Shown piece after piece: positions 48,872 to 57,936 of a DNA stretch of 64,000 bases (position 1 is the stretch's first letter; every line of letters starts with the position of its first letter). The translations under genes and the position numbers were made by a program. Below the pieces are notes generated by a model, which searched no databases, was not told the DNA's origin, and worked only from the letters and a program-made list of their open reading frames with translations. The DNA lies in contig NZ_SSHH01000003.1 in NCBI RefSeq assembly GCF_004965515.1, positions 1-64,000 of the forward strand, written 5' to 3'. Source of the DNA: Alteraurantiacibacter aquimixticola (GTDB taxonomy: Bacteria > Pseudomonadota > Alphaproteobacteria > Sphingomonadales > Sphingomonadaceae).

Positions 48872-50086
48872 ATGATCAATGACGCGACAACATTCTTCGC
48901 CGAACAGATGCCCTGGGTGCAGACGCTGATCGCGCTCGCCTTGCTCTTGCTGGGCGCCGCTGCGGTCAACTGGCTGCTCAAGAAGGTGATCCTGCGCATC
49001 GCCGCACCCTTCCTCGATACGCGGACCAGCACTGCGGACAAGGCCGCCGCGCGGCTCGCCACCGTCATCCCGCTGCTGATGGTCTCGCGCGGGATCGAGC
49101 TGGTGCCGAACCTGCCGCCGGAAGTCGCGGCGCTCATCACCAATATCGCCCGTGCCTGCATCGTGCTGTCCATCGCCATGGCGATGAGCAAGGGGCTCGA
49201 CTACATCGACGAGCTCTATCGCCGCCGGCCGGAAGCGAAGACGCGCCCGATCAAGGGCTATGTCCAGGTCGTCAAGATTCTCGTCTATTGCGCGGCGGCG
49301 ATCATGATGGTCTCCGTCCTGATCGAGGAATCGCCGCTGCTGCTCCTCTCCGGCCTCGGCGCGATGGCGGCGGTGCTGATGCTGGTGTTCAAGGACACCA
49401 TCCTCTCACTCGTCGCCAGTGTGCAACTGTCGAGCAACGACATGCTGCGCGTGGGCGACTGGATCGAGATGCCCGGCATGAATGCCGATGGCGATGTGAT
49501 CGATATCGCGCTGCACACGGTGAAGGTGCAGAATTTCGACAAGACCATCACCACCATCCCCACGCACAAGCTGATTTCGGACAGCTTCCGCAACTGGCGC
49601 GGGATGAGCGAGAGCGGCGGCCGGCGGATCAAGCGCGCGCTGCCGCTGGACCAGAATTCGGTGCGGTTCCTGACGGATGAGGAAGTGGACGGGCTGCGCC
49701 GCTTCCGCCTGCTCGGCGATTACCTCTCCAAGAAGGACGAGGAGCTGAAGGAATGGAACGCGCGTGAGCTGGCGGGGGATACCAACCCGGTCAATGCGCG
49801 GCGGATCACCAATATCGGCACATTCCGCGCCTATGTGATCGCTTACCTGAAGGCGCATCCCCGGCTCGCCACCAAGGGCTTCACCCTGCTGGTGCGCCAG
49901 CTGGAGCCGACGCCCAAGGGCCTGCCGCTGGAGATCTACTGCTTCACCTCGACCACCGATTGGGGCGAGTATGAGAGCATCCAGGCCGATGTCTTCGACC
50001 ACCTCATCGCGATCCTCCCCGAATTCGGCCTGCGCCTCTACCAGCAGCCGAGCGGGCTGGACGTGAAGGAAATGCGGATCGCCTGA
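48872..50086 (+). CDS. Mechanosensitive ion channel, MscS/YbdG-like
   Basis: 404 residues. Five or so TM segments; the pore-lining helix with VLMLVFKDTILSLVASVQLSSNDMLRVGDWIEMPGMNADGDVIDIALHTVKVQNFDKTITTIPTHKLISDSFRNWRGM is the MscS core. The C-terminal soluble part (DTNPVNARRITNIGTFRAYVIAYLKAHP) is that of the YbdG subfamily. It releases osmolytes on hypo-osmotic shock. It ends near a bidirectional terminator. Confidence 0.9.
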   Translation: MINDATTFFAEQMPWVQTLIALALLLLGAAAVNWLLKKVILRIAAPFLDTRTSTADKAAARLATVIPLLMVSRGIELVPNLPPEVAALITNIARACIVLSIAMAMSKGLDYIDELYRRRPEAKTRPIKGYVQVVKILVYCAAAIMMVSVLIEESPLLLLSGLGAMAAVLMLVFKDTILSLVASVQLSSNDMLRVGDWIEMPGMNADGDVIDIALHTVKVQNFDKTITTIPTHKLISDSFRNWRGMSESGGRRIKRALPLDQNSVRFLTDEEVDGLRRFRLLGDYLSKKDEELKEWNARELAGDTNPVNARRITNIGTFRAYVIAYLKAHPRLATKGFTLLVRQLEPTPKGLPLEIYCFTSTTDWGEYESIQADVFDHLIAILPEFGLRLYQQPSGLDVKEMRIA

Positions 50087-50108
50087 TCCCTAAAAAGCAG
50101 CAACGACG

Positions 50109-50143
50109 AAAACGGCCCGCCTTCCTGATGGAAGACGGGCCGT
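50109..50143 (-). terminator. Terminator between the MscS gene and ctrA
   Basis: An interrupted stem ACGGCCCG-c-CTTCC / GGAAG-a-CGGGCCGT (50112-50143) is followed on the minus strand by TTTTCG. It ends the ctrA transcript and may also stop the convergent channel gene. Confidence 0.75.
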
Positions 50144-50188
50144 CTCGCTGTGTTCACACCAATCTCGATGGGTACCGAGAGATTTGGT

Positions 50189-50890
50189 TCAGGCTGCTTC
50201 GATTTCCTCGTCCGCATCGGGATCGCGCAGCACATAGCCACGGCCCCATACGGTCTCGATATAGTTTTCGCCGCCGCAAGCGCTGGAAAGCTTCTTGCGC
50301 AGCTTGCAGATGAAGACGTCGATGATCTTGAGTTCGGGCTCGTCCATGCCGCCATAGAGGTGGTTGAGGAACATTTCCTTGGTCAGCGTGGTGCCCTTGC
50401 GGAGCGAGAGCAGCTCCAGCATCGCATATTCCTTGCCGGTCAGGTGCACGCGGGCCCCATCGACTTCGACCGTCTTGGCGTCGAGGTTCACGGCCAGCTT
50501 GCCGGTGCGGATGACCGACTGGCTGTGGCCCTTCGAACGGCGCACCACGGCGTGGATGCGGGCGACCAGCTCGTCACGATGGAAGGGCTTGGTAACGTAA
50601 TCGTCGGCGCCGAAGCCGAAGCTGCGGATCTTGGAATCCATTTCAGAAATGCCGGAGAGGATCAGGACCGGGGTCTGCACCTTCGCGACGCGCAGCTTCT
50701 TCAGAACGTCGTAGCCATGCATGTCGGGCAGGTTAAGATCGAGCAGGATGATATCGTAGTCATACAGCTTGCCCAGATCGAGGCCTTCTTCGCCAAGATC
50801 GGTCGAGTAGACATTAAAGCCTTCGGTTGTGAGCATGAGCTCGATTGCCTTGGCGGTTGTCGGCTCGTCTTCGATCAGCAGCACGCGCAT
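50189..50890 (-). CDS. ctrA: Cell-cycle response regulator CtrA
   Basis: 233 residues. OmpR-family regulator: receiver domain with [20 protein letters not shown] and phospho-acceptor Asp51, then a winged helix ([52 protein letters not shown] and GRGYVLRDP). The sequence is near-identical in plan to Caulobacter CtrA, the master regulator that blocks replication initiation and activates motility, division and, in many lineages, GTA genes. Ends in EIEAA; a degenerate C-terminal AA-type degron is plausible. Start at MRVLLIED. Confidence 0.95.
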   Translation of the reverse strand: MRVLLIEDEPTTAKAIELMLTTEGFNVYSTDLGEEGLDLGKLYDYDIILLDLNLPDMHGYDVLKKLRVAKVQTPVLILSGISEMDSKIRSFGFGADDYVTKPFHRDELVARIHAVVRRSKGHSQSVIRTGKLAVNLDAKTVEVDGARVHLTGKEYAMLELLSLRKGTTLTKEMFLNHLYGGMDEPELKIIDVFICKLRKKLSSACGGENYIETVWGRGYVLRDPDADEEIEAA

Positions 50891-50977
50891 TGTGGGTGTC
50901 CCCTTGTTTCCCCGGCGGTAACCCCTCCTTAGGAGAGGTTGCCGCGAATTAACCACGCAACTTGTCACCAAAAAAGG

Positions 50978-50994
50978 TTAATAACAGGTTTAAC
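50978..50994. promoter_or_regulatory. CtrA-box-like TTAA repeats upstream of ctrA
   Basis: TTAA (50978-50981) and TTAAC (50990-50994) are 8 nt apart, one nt wider than consensus TTAA-N7-TTAA; a third TTAA is at 50949-50952. They lie 59-104 nt upstream of the ctrA start codon, where autoregulatory sites are expected. Confidence 0.35.
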
Positions 50995-51005
50995 GCAATG
51001 CGGAT

Positions 51006-51629
51006 TCACTGCTGAGTCTTTCTGGCAACACCCTGCGCAGGCCCGTCGCCAACGAAGCGCGGGTCCGTATCGAAAGCGGCGGCAATCCGCCGGAAGGTGC
51101 CAGCCATTGCCTGCCCCTGGGGGGTAATCCGGAAACGGCCGGGCGCCACCTCAATGATATTGCCCGTCGTGGTCTGCTCTTCCATGCGCCGGGCGATCTG
51201 CTCCCAATCGGTCAGATAGGTGCGCTGGAACTCCGCCTGCAGCTCACCGGTGGTGAAACTGCTCTCGGCATGGCGGTCCATATGGCTCAGCAGGTAAACC
51301 GTGATCGAGCGGTCGACCGTTACGGGAAAGACGATCAGGAAACCGATGCTGAGGCTGAAGGTCGTGGCGATGGCGGCGACCACGAGATCGGGTGAGAACA
51401 GCTGCCATCGCCTGTTCACCGCTATCATTGCCAGGAAGAGAAGCAGACAGGCTGCCGCGATCAGCACTACGCCACGGTAGAAGACCGTGTCGAACTGGCT
51501 GCCCGCGCCGATCACGGCCAGGCCGAGAAACAGGGTGAAGCCGATAGCAGACGCCGCTGCCAGCTTCGCGGCGGCGGCCGCATAGGCGGCAAGTCCAGCC
51601 TGCCAGTCCGAAACCCTTCGCGTGTTCAT
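51006..51629 (-). CDS. Membrane protein of unknown function
   Basis: 207 residues. Three or four TM segments in the N-terminal 120 residues, then a soluble part (SSFTTGELQAEFQRTYLTDWEQIARRMEEQTTTGNIIEVAPGRFRITPQG) that reads like a small winged-helix fold. GGAGCGGGAC precedes the ATG at 51629. Divergent from a mannosyltransferase-like gene, which suggests a shared role in envelope glycosylation. Family not recognised. Confidence 0.72.
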   Translation of the reverse strand: MNTRRVSDWQAGLAAYAAAAAKLAAASAIGFTLFLGLAVIGAGSQFDTVFYRGVVLIAAACLLLFLAMIAVNRRWQLFSPDLVVAAIATTFSLSIGFLIVFPVTVDRSITVYLLSHMDRHAESSFTTGELQAEFQRTYLTDWEQIARRMEEQTTTGNIIEVAPGRFRITPQGQAMAGTFRRIAAAFDTDPRFVGDGPAQGVARKTQQ

Positions 51630-51765
51630 GTCCCGCTCCATTCCGAAGGCCGGGTAACGCCGGCTTCACTGGACTGGTCGTATGGGCGAAAAGCAATGAC
51701 AAGGTCCAGTGTGCGCACCGATTGTCGATATCGGGTGGCAGCGGCTATGGAGGATCGGGGGGCAA

Positions 51766-52905
51766 ATGATGCGTGACGAGCGGGCAGGGGTGGAAGCAAG
51801 GCCGGGTGCGGCATGGGTCGCGCTCGTCCTCGCCACCGGTGTGCTGGCGCGCTTGCTGCTGCCTTTCCATGAGCACAATTTCGATGTCGATTCCTATCGC
51901 ATCGTGGCCGACATCATGGCGGCCGGCGGCAATGTCTATGCCGAAACGCCGCGCTATAATTACGGGCCGGTGTGGTTCAACATCGTCCATTGGCTCGACC
52001 TGCTGCCTTCACCGCCCGGTGCGGATCCGACCAAGGCGCTGCATTTCAAGATCGCCGCTTTCCTGACGCTGGTCGATGTCGGCCTGTTTGCCATCCTGCT
52101 GCGCCGCTTTTCGCTGAAGGTGGCGGCGCTGTTCTTCCTGAATCCGATCTCGGTGATCATCACCGGCTATCACAGCCAGTTCGACAATTTGCCGGTCCTG
52201 ATCGGCTTTGCCGCCATCCTCTATGTCGGCAAGCTGCAGGGCTGGCGCGGGCAGGCGGTGCTGCTGCTGGGGCTCGGCCTGTCACTGATGGCCAAGCACC
52301 TGCTCTTCGTCTTTCCGCTCTGGCTGGCGATGAAGCGGCAGAGCTGGCGCGACCGGTTGCTGGTTGTCGGCGTTCCCTACACTCTCTTCCTGCTCGGCTT
52401 CGCCGCCTATGCCCCCGTCGGGTGGAGGGGCATTCTCGACAATGTCTTCCTCTATCGCTCGTTCAATGCCGCGCCTCTCTGGCGCCTGCTCCTGCCCGAT
52501 GCGCTGGTGGACAGCATCCCGGTCGTCCTGCTGTTTATCGGCGCCTTGCTGGCTCTGGGCTATTGCGTCCGCGAACGCGACGATTTCGAGAAGCTGCGCA
52601 TCTACCTGATCGGGCTGGTGGTGTTTTCCTCGGCCATGGCGAACCAGTACCTAGCGATCCCCGCCGCCTCGATCGCGATGAACTGGAACCTGCCCTACGC
52701 CATGTATTCGTGGACCGGCACGCTGGTCCTGGCGGTGCATTCGGATGGCCTTGCGCTGCTGGGGGCTCTCTGGAGTCCGGCGCTCTCGCAGCTGGCCTAT
52801 CAGGCATTGGTAGCCTGTCTGGCGATAGGGCTTGCCCTCGATGTATCGGGGCGTTCACCCAGGCGGCTATTGGCCTCCCTTCGCGCAAGGATTGCGCGGC
52901 GGTAG
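51766..52905 (+). CDS. Polyprenyl-phosphate mannosyltransferase-like membrane glycosyltransferase
   Basis: About 379 residues with about ten TM segments. The first periplasmic loop HEHNFDVDSYRIVADIMAAGGNVYAETPRYNYGPVWFNIVHWLDLLP carries the acidic catalytic region of GT-C enzymes; LNPISVIITGYHSQFDNLPVL is typical of PIG-M/DUF2029-type GTs. A lipid-linked sugar donor is expected. ATG 51766 or 51769; G-rich SD-like sequence precedes them. Confidence 0.78.
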   Translation: MMRDERAGVEARPGAAWVALVLATGVLARLLLPFHEHNFDVDSYRIVADIMAAGGNVYAETPRYNYGPVWFNIVHWLDLLPSPPGADPTKALHFKIAAFLTLVDVGLFAILLRRFSLKVAALFFLNPISVIITGYHSQFDNLPVLIGFAAILYVGKLQGWRGQAVLLLGLGLSLMAKHLLFVFPLWLAMKRQSWRDRLLVVGVPYTLFLLGFAAYAPVGWRGILDNVFLYRSFNAAPLWRLLLPDALVDSIPVVLLFIGALLALGYCVRERDDFEKLRIYLIGLVVFSSAMANQYLAIPAASIAMNWNLPYAMYSWTGTLVLAVHSDGLALLGALWSPALSQLAYQALVACLAIGLALDVSGRSPRRLLASLRARIARR

Positions 52906-52912
52906 CCGGCGG

Positions 52913-54391
52913 TCAGATACTCTCCAGCTTCTTCTGCCGCCTTCGCTGCACGCTCGACCCAATCCCGATAGCCTCGCGATATTTCGCCACGGTGCGCCGC
53001 GCCAGATCGAAGCCTTCGGCCTTGAGCAGCTCCACCAGCTTGTCGTCCGAGAGGATCTTCTTCGGGTCCTCGGCATCGGTCAGCGCCTTGATGCGGGCCT
53101 TGACCGCTTCGGCGCTGGCGCCCTCGCCATCCGCACCGCCGCCGACGCCGGAGGTGAAGAAGTATTTGAGCTCGAAGGTCCCGCGCTCGCAATGGAGGTA
53201 TTTGTTGCTGGTCACGCGGCTGACCGTGCTTTCGTGCATCTCGATCGCCTCGGCCACCTTGGCAAGGGTGAGGGGCTTCAGTTCGGACACGCCGCGGCGG
53301 AAGAAGCCGTCCTGCTGCTTCACGATTTCGCTGGCGACCTTGAGGATCGTCTTCTGCCGCTGGTCGAGCGCCTTCACCAGCCAGTTGGCATCGGCCAGCT
53401 TCTCGCTCAGCCAGCCTTTGGACTGCTTGTCGGTACAGCCGCCGCGCAGTTCCACATAATATTCGCGATTGATGATGAGGCGCGGCAGCGTCGCCTGGTT
53501 GAGCTGGATGTCCCAGCCCGTTTCACTGCTCGCGCGGATCAGCACATCGGGCGTGACCGGCGCGCTGTCGCTGCGGGCGAATTTGAGGCCCGGCTTGGGA
53601 TCGTAGCTGCGCAGTTCGCCAAGCATGTCGGCGAAATCCTCGTCATCGACATCGCAAATGCGCTTGAGCTGGGCGAAGCTGCCTTTGGCCAGCAGGTCCA
53701 GGTTCGCGAGCAGCACTTCCATGCAGGGGTCGTAGCGGTCCGCCTCCTTCGCCTGCAGTGCGAGGCATTCGGCCAGGCTGCGCGCCCCGACGCCGGTGGG
53801 ATCGAGCGACTGCACCAGTTCCAGCGCCGCTTCCGCTTCAGCCAGCGGAACGTTCAGGTCGGAGGCAAGATCGCGCAAGGAAGCGGCGAGATAGCCGGCA
53901 TCATCGAGCAGGCCGATGATGTGTCGGGCGATGAAGGCGGTGCGCACATTGGGCGCGGCGGGGCCGACCTGCGTTTCGAGATGCGCGGCAAGGTCCGCCT
54001 CCACATCGCCATGTTCGCTGATGTCGGGCCCGTCCTCGCCGCCGCCGGAGCCCGGGGCTGCGGACCAGTCGCCCGTGTCGCGATCGATATCCAGCGCGGC
54101 GGGATCGAGATCGAGCGGGGCGTCGCCCTCACCGCCGCCCGCCAGCATCAGCTCGTCGGAAGTGGGGGCATCGGGCGGCGTATCGCCATCCGCAACAGCG
54201 TCGGGCGCGTCATCGCCCGCCTCGCGCGAGACTTCGCCCGCTTCGAGCAGCGGGTTGCTCTCCAGCGCCTCGCCGATGAAGGTTTCGATTTCCAGATTGG
54301 ACAGCGCCAGCAGCTTGATCGCCTGCTGCAGCTGCGGCGTCATGACAAGCGACTGGCTTTGCCGCAGGTCCAGCCTGGGTCCCAGCGCCAT
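52913..54391 (-). CDS. rpoN: RNA polymerase sigma-54 factor
   Basis: 492 residues. Region I LRQSQSLVMTPQLQQAIKLLALSNLEIE, an acidic region II (about 55-130), the core-binding and HTH regions (TLAKVAEAIEMHESTVSRVTSNKY) and the RpoN box ARRTVAKYRE near residue 470. It requires enhancer-binding ATPases. Next to lptB and transcribed in the same direction, the order seen across proteobacteria (lptB-rpoN). Confidence 0.95.
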   Translation of the reverse strand: MALGPRLDLRQSQSLVMTPQLQQAIKLLALSNLEIETFIGEALESNPLLEAGEVSREAGDDAPDAVADGDTPPDAPTSDELMLAGGGEGDAPLDLDPAALDIDRDTGDWSAAPGSGGGEDGPDISEHGDVEADLAAHLETQVGPAAPNVRTAFIARHIIGLLDDAGYLAASLRDLASDLNVPLAEAEAALELVQSLDPTGVGARSLAECLALQAKEADRYDPCMEVLLANLDLLAKGSFAQLKRICDVDDEDFADMLGELRSYDPKPGLKFARSDSAPVTPDVLIRASSETGWDIQLNQATLPRLIINREYYVELRGGCTDKQSKGWLSEKLADANWLVKALDQRQKTILKVASEIVKQQDGFFRRGVSELKPLTLAKVAEAIEMHESTVSRVTSNKYLHCERGTFELKYFFTSGVGGGADGEGASAEAVKARIKALTDAEDPKKILSDDKLVELLKAEGFDLARRTVAKYREAIGIGSSVQRRRQKKLESI

Positions 54392-54414
54392 CGGCTACTT
54401 CCTCCCGACAGCCA

Positions 54415-55242
54415 TCACAGCGTGAAGGATTCGCCGAGATAGAGGCGGCGCACATTCTCGTCGGCGACCAGCTCCTGCGGGCTGCCGGCGAAGAGGACCT
54501 GCCCGCCATAGATGATGCAGGCGCGGTCCACGATATCGAGCGTTTCGCGTACATTGTGGTCGGTGATCAGCACGCCGATGCCGCGGCGCTTCAGGTCCCT
54601 TACCAGGTCGCGGATATCCGCAATGGACAGCGGGTCGATGCCGGCAAAGGGCTCGTCCAGCAGCATGATGGAGGGCTTGGCGGCCAGCGCGCGGGCGATC
54701 TCGCAGCGGCGGCGTTCACCGCCAGACAGCGCCATGGCCGGGCTGTCGCGCAGGCGAGTGATGTGGAATTCCTCGAGCAGTCGCTCCAGCTCCGCCTCGC
54801 GGGTGGCCTTGTCGGGCTCGACCATTTCGAGCACGCAATTGATGTTCTGTTCCACCGTCATGCCGCGAAAGATGCTGGTTTCCTGCGGCAAATAGCCAAG
54901 GCCCAGGATCGCGCGGCGATACATGGGCAGGCTGGTGACATCGACGCCGTCCATCATGATGCGCCCGCTATCGGGCTTCACCAGCCCCATGATCGAATAG
55001 AAGCAGGTGGTCTTGCCCGCGCCATTGGGGCCAAGCAGGCCCAGCACCTCGCCCTTCGCCACGGTCAGCGAGATATCGGTCAGGACCGCGCGCTTGTCGT
55101 AACTCTTGGCGATGGAGACGACTTCCAGCCCGCCTTCGGGCGGCAGGTCGGGCGCGGCGCCTTCATGCGCATGTTCCATGCTTTCCGCCAGCGACTCGGT
55201 GTCGAGGCCAGCTTCATCGAGAGTGGGATCATCCATGCTCAT
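54415..55242 (-). CDS. lptB: LPS export ABC transporter ATPase LptB
   Basis: 275 residues; an Asp/Glu-rich N-terminal extension (about 40 residues) precedes the ABC domain. Walker A GLLGPNGAGKTT, signature LSGGERRR, Walker B IMLLDEPFAGID and the H-loop TDHNV are complete. LptB drives LptFG extraction of lipid A or related glycolipid from the inner membrane. Its presence in a sphingolipid-making bacterium means the Lpt route is retained. Start 55242 or 55236. Confidence 0.93.
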   Translation of the reverse strand: MSMDDPTLDEAGLDTESLAESMEHAHEGAAPDLPPEGGLEVVSIAKSYDKRAVLTDISLTVAKGEVLGLLGPNGAGKTTCFYSIMGLVKPDSGRIMMDGVDVTSLPMYRRAILGLGYLPQETSIFRGMTVEQNINCVLEMVEPDKATREAELERLLEEFHITRLRDSPAMALSGGERRRCEIARALAAKPSIMLLDEPFAGIDPLSIADIRDLVRDLKRRGIGVLITDHNVRETLDIVDRACIIYGGQVLFAGSPQELVADENVRRLYLGESFTL

Positions 55243-55412
55243 AGCTTGCCATCTAGCACCTTCAGCGGCGCTTTGAAGGGGAATTGGCAAGATTCCTGCA
55301 TGTCCCCCGTGGAGACACCTCCGCCGCTGTCCTTGGCGATATGGTTACCACTCTTGCAACGGCGCCGCCGAAATGTAATAAATCGTATCGGGATTGGATA
55401 AGGAGCATTGCC

Positions 55413-55796
55413 ATGGAAAGGGCAATCACAAGCTCCGTCGAAAGGTCGCATAAAACCACGACGGATCAACTGGATTGGCGTAAGCGTATGAGTGACCATG
55501 TGGCTTTCGGGCTGCTGGTCTATACCGGCCTGCAAATCGCCTTGACCACTTTGGTGCTCAAGACCAACCACAGTTCCATCCTGCCCTATTTCGCGCTCAT
55601 CCTGCTGGTGTTCGCCGTTATCCCGGCCTGCCGGCTGTTCGAAGCGCGCTGGTCCGAACTCGATGATGCGCAGGCTGCCGATCCCGCCTTGGAATCGCTG
55701 TTCAAGCGCGACCGCGCGCTGGTCTGGCTCAGCGCCCTTGGCCTGCCCTTTGCGCTGACCGGCCTGTTCAAGGGTCTTGCGTTCCTCTTCGCCTGA
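55413..55796 (+). CDS. Small membrane protein of unknown function
   Basis: 127 residues with three hydrophobic segments (about 32-48, 53-70, 103-125) separated by EARWSELDDAQAADPALESLFKRDRAL. AAGGAG lies 7 nt before ATG 55413. Family not recognised. Repeat copy C follows its stop. Confidence 0.7.
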   Translation: MERAITSSVERSHKTTTDQLDWRKRMSDHVAFGLLVYTGLQIALTTLVLKTNHSSILPYFALILLVFAVIPACRLFEARWSELDDAQAADPALESLFKRDRALVWLSALGLPFALTGLFKGLAFLFA

Positions 55797-55962
55797 TAGC
55801 GGCAAACTCACGGCACAGATAAAGGGACCGCGAGGCCGAGCCGCGCGATCCCGCGAATGTCAGCTGCTTGTATGCAGAGGCCCCCATCGCTGTGCGAAAG
55901 GGAGGAAGATAGGCAGCTACGGCCCCAAAGGGGGCCGCAAGCGCGAATGCGCCTGCCAAAAG
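55797..55962. repeat. Dispersed intergenic repeat, copy C
   Basis: Gene-free stretch between the small membrane protein and ppa. Hairpin GGCCCC-AAAG-GGGGCC (55921-55936) is directly followed by GCAAGCGCGAATGCGC (55937-55952), identical to the 16-mer of copy A. Other parts do not match copies A and B clearly, so the conserved unit may be only hairpin plus 16-mer. Confidence 0.6.
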
Positions 55963-55974
55963 TCAAAAGAACCC

Positions 55975-56517
55975 TCAGCCCTTCGCCTTATCCGCCTCGT
56001 AACGCTCGATAGCTTCCAGCGTCACCCGCTTAGCCTCGGCGGCATCGCCCCAGGCGCCGATGCGGACCCACTTTTCGGCTTCCAGATCCTTGTAGTGGGT
56101 GAAGAAGTGTTCGATCTGCTGGAAGATGATCGACGGCAGGTCCTTCGTTTCCCCGACGTCGGAATAATAGGGGAAGGTCGTGTCCACCGGCACGCAGATC
56201 AGCTTTTCGTCGCCGCCATGCTCGTCTTCGAGGTTCAGCACGCCGATCGGACGGGCGCGCACCACGCAGCCGGCGATGAAGGGCGAGCGGGCGATCACCA
56301 GCGCATCCAGCGGATCGCCATCGGGGCTCAGCGTATGCGGGATGAAGCCGTAATTCGCCGGATAGCGCATCGGCGTGTGCAGGATGCGGTCGACGAACAG
56401 CGCGCCGCTCGGCTTGTCGAATTCGTACTTCACCGGTTCGCCGCCGGTGGGCACTTCGATGATCACGTTCAGGCTCTCGGGCGGATTATCACCGACCGGA
56501 ATATGTTCGATACGCAT
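55975..56517 (-). CDS. ppa: Inorganic pyrophosphatase (family I)
   Basis: 180 residues. VIIEVPTGGEPVKYEFDK, YPANYGFIPHTLSPDGDPLDALVI (the DGDPLD metal motif) and later KDLPSIIFQQIEHFFTHYKDLE. It hydrolyses pyrophosphate. Start at MRIEHIPVG. Confidence 0.95.
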   Translation of the reverse strand: MRIEHIPVGDNPPESLNVIIEVPTGGEPVKYEFDKPSGALFVDRILHTPMRYPANYGFIPHTLSPDGDPLDALVIARSPFIAGCVVRARPIGVLNLEDEHGGDEKLICVPVDTTFPYYSDVGETKDLPSIIFQQIEHFFTHYKDLEAEKWVRIGAWGDAAEAKRVTLEAIERYEADKAKG

Positions 56518-56715
56518 GGATGCTTGCTCGTCCTCTTTCGCGAGATTCGTGGCGGCACCCCCTCCCAAAATCCGGCGCGGGGTTAGAACATAAGGCCGCG
56601 CAATGCCACAGCCGAATTGCTCCAATAGGCAAAGTGAGTCATTCTAACGGGCGTGATAATGGCGGGCTGAAGAGTCGCAAGGACCGTGGCCGGCCAGTGG
56701 AGAGGGAGAGAGACC

Positions 56716-57825
56716 ATGCATGTAGGACTGGCCACCGGCTTCGCGCACCAGCGCGGCGATAGCTATGACGATGCGCAATTCGTGCGCGAGGAGCTGGAGA
56801 ACCTGATCCTGGCGGACGAGCTGGGCTATGATTCGGTGTGGATCACCGAGCACCATTTCTCCGACTATTCGATGTCCAACGATCCGCTGCAGCTGCTCAC
56901 CTATCTTGCGGGCAAGACCAAGAATGTGAAGCTGGGCACGCAATGCATCATCGTGCCGTGGCACAATCCGGCGCGGCTGGCGGAAAAGATCATCAATCTC
57001 GACATCATGAGCGGCGGCCGCGCGATCCTCGGCTTCGGCGGCGGGCTGGCCCCGCATGAATTCGCCGGCCTCGGCATCGATCAGAACGATAGCCGCGCGC
57101 TCTATAACGATATCCTCGACGTCCTGATTCCGGCACTGGAAACCGGCGTGATCGAGGGCGAGGGCGCTTTCGGCTCCATCCCGCGCAGCGAGCTTCGCCC
57201 GCGCCCGGTCAAGAGTTTTGCCGGCCGAAAGTTCTGCGGCTCGCTGTCGGGCAATTCGATGTATGCGGCGGCCAGGCACGGCTTCGGCAACATGGTCCTG
57301 ATGCTCCCCCAGCGCGGCAAGGAGGCTCCGCCGGACCAGTACAAGGGCGTGTGGGACGAGGTGCACACTGACGGCTCAAGCCCGCCGCCGCCCATGCTCT
57401 CGGGCAATTTCTACATCCATGAGGATGGCGATTATGCGCATGAGCAGGGGCAGAAATACCTCGCCAACACGATGCGTGCGGCGATCACCAACTACCATCT
57501 CGACAAGCCCGGCACCTTCGCCAATGTGAAGGGGTATGAGCATTATGAGAAGATGATGCTCGCCCCCGAACAGATCGACGAATATTGCGAGAATTTCGGC
57601 AAGGGCGCGGTCACCGGCACGCCGAAGGATATCCTCGAGCGGCTGTGGGAGCTGAAGGAAATCTACAACCCGCAGGGCTTCTTCCCGCATGTCTATTTCG
57701 GCGGCATGCCGCAGGACGATTGCGTGCGCTCCATCCGCATGTTCGCGGAAGAGGTGATGCCCGAGCTGAAGAGCTGGAAGGCGGAAACCAGCATCGACGA
57801 CCTGTTCCTCGAGGCTGCGGAGTAG
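56716..57825 (+). CDS. LLM-class flavin-dependent oxidoreductase
   Basis: 369 residues, luciferase-like TIM barrel. LGYDSVWITEHHFSDYS, KLGTQCIIVPWHNPARLAEKIINLDIMSGGRAILGFGGG and GTPKDILERLWELKEIYNPQGFFPHVYFGG are family motifs. It uses FMNH2 or F420; substrate unknown. GAGAGGGAGAG precedes the ATG. Confidence 0.88.
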   Translation: MHVGLATGFAHQRGDSYDDAQFVREELENLILADELGYDSVWITEHHFSDYSMSNDPLQLLTYLAGKTKNVKLGTQCIIVPWHNPARLAEKIINLDIMSGGRAILGFGGGLAPHEFAGLGIDQNDSRALYNDILDVLIPALETGVIEGEGAFGSIPRSELRPRPVKSFAGRKFCGSLSGNSMYAAARHGFGNMVLMLPQRGKEAPPDQYKGVWDEVHTDGSSPPPPMLSGNFYIHEDGDYAHEQGQKYLANTMRAAITNYHLDKPGTFANVKGYEHYEKMMLAPEQIDEYCENFGKGAVTGTPKDILERLWELKEIYNPQGFFPHVYFGGMPQDDCVRSIRMFAEEVMPELKSWKAETSIDDLFLEAAE

Positions 57826-57837
57826 CGCACTTCAAAC

Positions 57838-57924
57838 CGTCATTGCGAGGAGCCGCCAGGCGACGCGGCAATCCAGGGCAGTTCGCGTGCCACCCTGGAT
57901 TGCCACGCTCCGCTCGCAATGACG
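57838..57924. repeat. Palindromic repeat, CGTCATTGCGAG family
   Basis: An 87-bp imperfect palindrome: CGTCATTGCGAG ... GGCAATCCAGGG ... CCCTGGATTGCC ... CTCGCAATGACG. Sequences of this kind recur in many proteobacterial genomes as mobile palindromic units; one transcript could fold into a long hairpin after the LLM gene. Confidence 0.8.
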
Positions 57925-57936
57925 CGCGGCGGGGAA

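Noticed and set aside
52832-54442. 536-codon plus-strand frame opposite rpoN
   Set aside because: rpoN carries all sigma-54 motifs including the RpoN box on the minus strand.
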